From Bacillota bacterium (GTDB lineage Bacteria; Bacillota; Bacilli; Paenibacillales; Paenibacillaceae): 7,331 nucleotides of DNA. Under the pieces are notes generated by a model. It ran no database searches. It saw only the letters and a list, made by a program, of their open reading frames with translations, and was not told the DNA's origin. The stretch covers positions 1-7,331 of the forward strand of contig JAEZZE010000058.1 in the NCBI GenBank assembly GCA_023418755.1, in the 5' to 3' direction. Shown here one piece after another: positions 6,559-7,331 of the stretch; the first letter of the stretch is position 1, and each line of letters starts with the position of its first letter. The position numbers were made by a program, and so were the translations under genes.

Positions 6559-6564
6559 AAGCCT

Positions 6565-7331
6565 ATGTTTAAAGTGTTGGTATCGGATCCGATCAGCGAT
6601 TTCGGATTGCAGCAGCTGATGCGCTCCAGGGATATGGAGGTTGCCCGAATCACGGGACTGAGCGAAGAGGAACTTGTTGCCATCCTCCCTCTCTATGACG
6701 CGCTGCTTGTCCGTTCCCAAACCAAGGTCACTCGGCGTATGATGGAGGCCGGCATTCGTTTGAAGGTGATCGGCCGAGCGGGAGTCGGCGTGGACAATAT
6801 TGATTTGGAGGCCGCCACGAGCCGAGGAATTATTGTGGTCAATGCCCCTGACGGCAATACGGTTACGACGTGCGAGCATACTTTGGCAATGATGATGGCG
6901 CTGGCCCGGCATATTCCGCAAGCCTACGCCAACACCGTTGCCGGACAGTGGGACCGTAAATCGTTCGTTGGCGTTGAATTGCGTAACAAGGTACTCGGCG
7001 TGCTGGGGCTTGGCCGGATCGGGATCGAGGTGGCCAAACGCGCGGCGGCGTTCGGGATGATCGTCATCGGATACGATCCTTTCCTATCGGAGGAGAGGGC
7101 GGGCAAGCTCGGGATCAAGCCGGCGACCGTAGATGAAATCCTACGGACGGCCGATTTTATGACGGTCCATACGCCGTTGACGAATGAAACTCATCCTATG
7201 ATCGCAAGTCCGCAATTCGCCGTCATGAAACGAGGGATGCGGATCGTCAACTGCGCCCGCGGGGGAATTATCGACGAGGCCGATCTTATCGAAGCGCTGG
7301 ACGAGGGGATTGTGGCGGGCGCCGCTTTCGA
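6565..7331 (+). CDS. serA: D-3-phosphoglycerate dehydrogenase, 3'-truncated by window edge
   Basis: Cytoplasmic NAD-dependent enzyme (EC 1.1.1.95) oxidising 3-phosphoglycerate to 3-phosphohydroxypyruvate, the first step of serine synthesis. The first 255 residues are visible and open to the right edge. The N terminus MFKVLVSDPIS and the segments LLVRSQTKVT (48-57), VIGRAGVGVDNID (68-80) and NAPDGNT (93-99) match SerA's substrate domain. The nucleotide domain shows GLGRIG (148-153) followed by Asp171, and the NCARGGIIDE motif (229-238) supplies catalytic Arg232. The expected Glu and His of the catalytic triad and any C-terminal ASB and ACT domains lie beyond the window, so the length class is unknown. 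Its own ribosome binding site and the upstream terminator suggest a transcript separate from the importer. Other 2-hydroxyacid dehydrogenases share the fold, but the N-terminal match makes SerA by far the best call. Confidence 0.93.
   Translation, partial: MFKVLVSDPISDFGLQQLMRSRDMEVARITGLSEEELVAILPLYDALLVRSQTKVTRRMMEAGIRLKVIGRAGVGVDNIDLEAATSRGIIVVNAPDGNTVTTCEHTLAMMMALARHIPQAYANTVAGQWDRKSFVGVELRNKVLGVLGLGRIGIEVAKRAAAFGMIVIGYDPFLSEERAGKLGIKPATVDEILRTADFMTVHTPLTNETHPMIASPQFAVMKRGMRIVNCARGGIIDEADLIEALDEGIVAGAAF

Larger units (their letters stand above)
6405..6564 (+). promoter_or_regulatory. Intergenic region expected to hold the serA promoter and leader
   Basis: This 160-nt stretch between the terminator and serA is AT-richer than its surroundings and should contain the serA promoter. 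The best -10-like hexamer is TATTAT at 6472-6477, but no good -35 lies 16-18 nt upstream, so I do not assign a promoter. No T-box or SAM-riboswitch core sequence is recognisable. Its notable content is the pair of dyads listed separately. Confidence 0.5.

Noticed and set aside
6405..6564. Riboswitch or T-box leader upstream of serA
   Set aside because: No T-box core, specifier stem or SAM/glycine riboswitch signature could be recognised, and the region is short for a T-box leader plus terminator.

Overview
The window looks like chromosomal DNA of an endospore-forming-type Bacillota, most likely Paenibacillaceae or a relative. The reasons are strong AGGAGG-type ribosome binding sites, use of GTG and TTG starts with good spacing, a moderately GC-rich composition judged by eye, and close resemblance of the leucine dehydrogenase and SerA to their Bacillus counterparts. 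This placement is an inference; no rRNA or other taxonomic marker is present.

Positions 2-6342 hold one compact plus-strand gene cluster for a peptide-type (Dpp/Opp/Nik superfamily) ABC importer. In order it has a family 5 extracellular solute-binding protein (its 5' end lies outside the window), two inner-membrane permeases (DppB-like and DppC-like), a first ATPase (DppD-like), a leucine dehydrogenase, and a second ATPase (DppF-like). Genes overlap by 4 nt, abut, or are separated by 6 to 24 nt, so they probably form a single transcription unit. A strong intrinsic terminator at 6363-6404 closes it. The leucine dehydrogenase lies between the two ATPase genes whose products should form the nucleotide-binding heterodimer, which is the most unusual aspect of the layout. 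A simple reading is that imported peptides or amino acids supply branched-chain amino acids that the dehydrogenase deaminates to 2-oxo acids with NAD+. The substrate cannot be read from the sequence.

Positions 6405-6564 are an AT-richer intergenic region with two small dyads built from the same TGGAT/ATCCA half-site, of unknown role. From 6565 to the right edge runs the N-terminal part of serA (D-3-phosphoglycerate dehydrogenase, first step of serine synthesis), cut off at the window end before its catalytic histidine and any C-terminal ACT domain.

I saw no tRNA, rRNA, CRISPR array, insertion sequence, or recognisable riboswitch. Every gene is on the plus strand and none of them shows a frameshift or internal stop. 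Nothing here amounts to a clearly new biological system; the dehydrogenase placement and the dyads upstream of serA are the points most worth checking.
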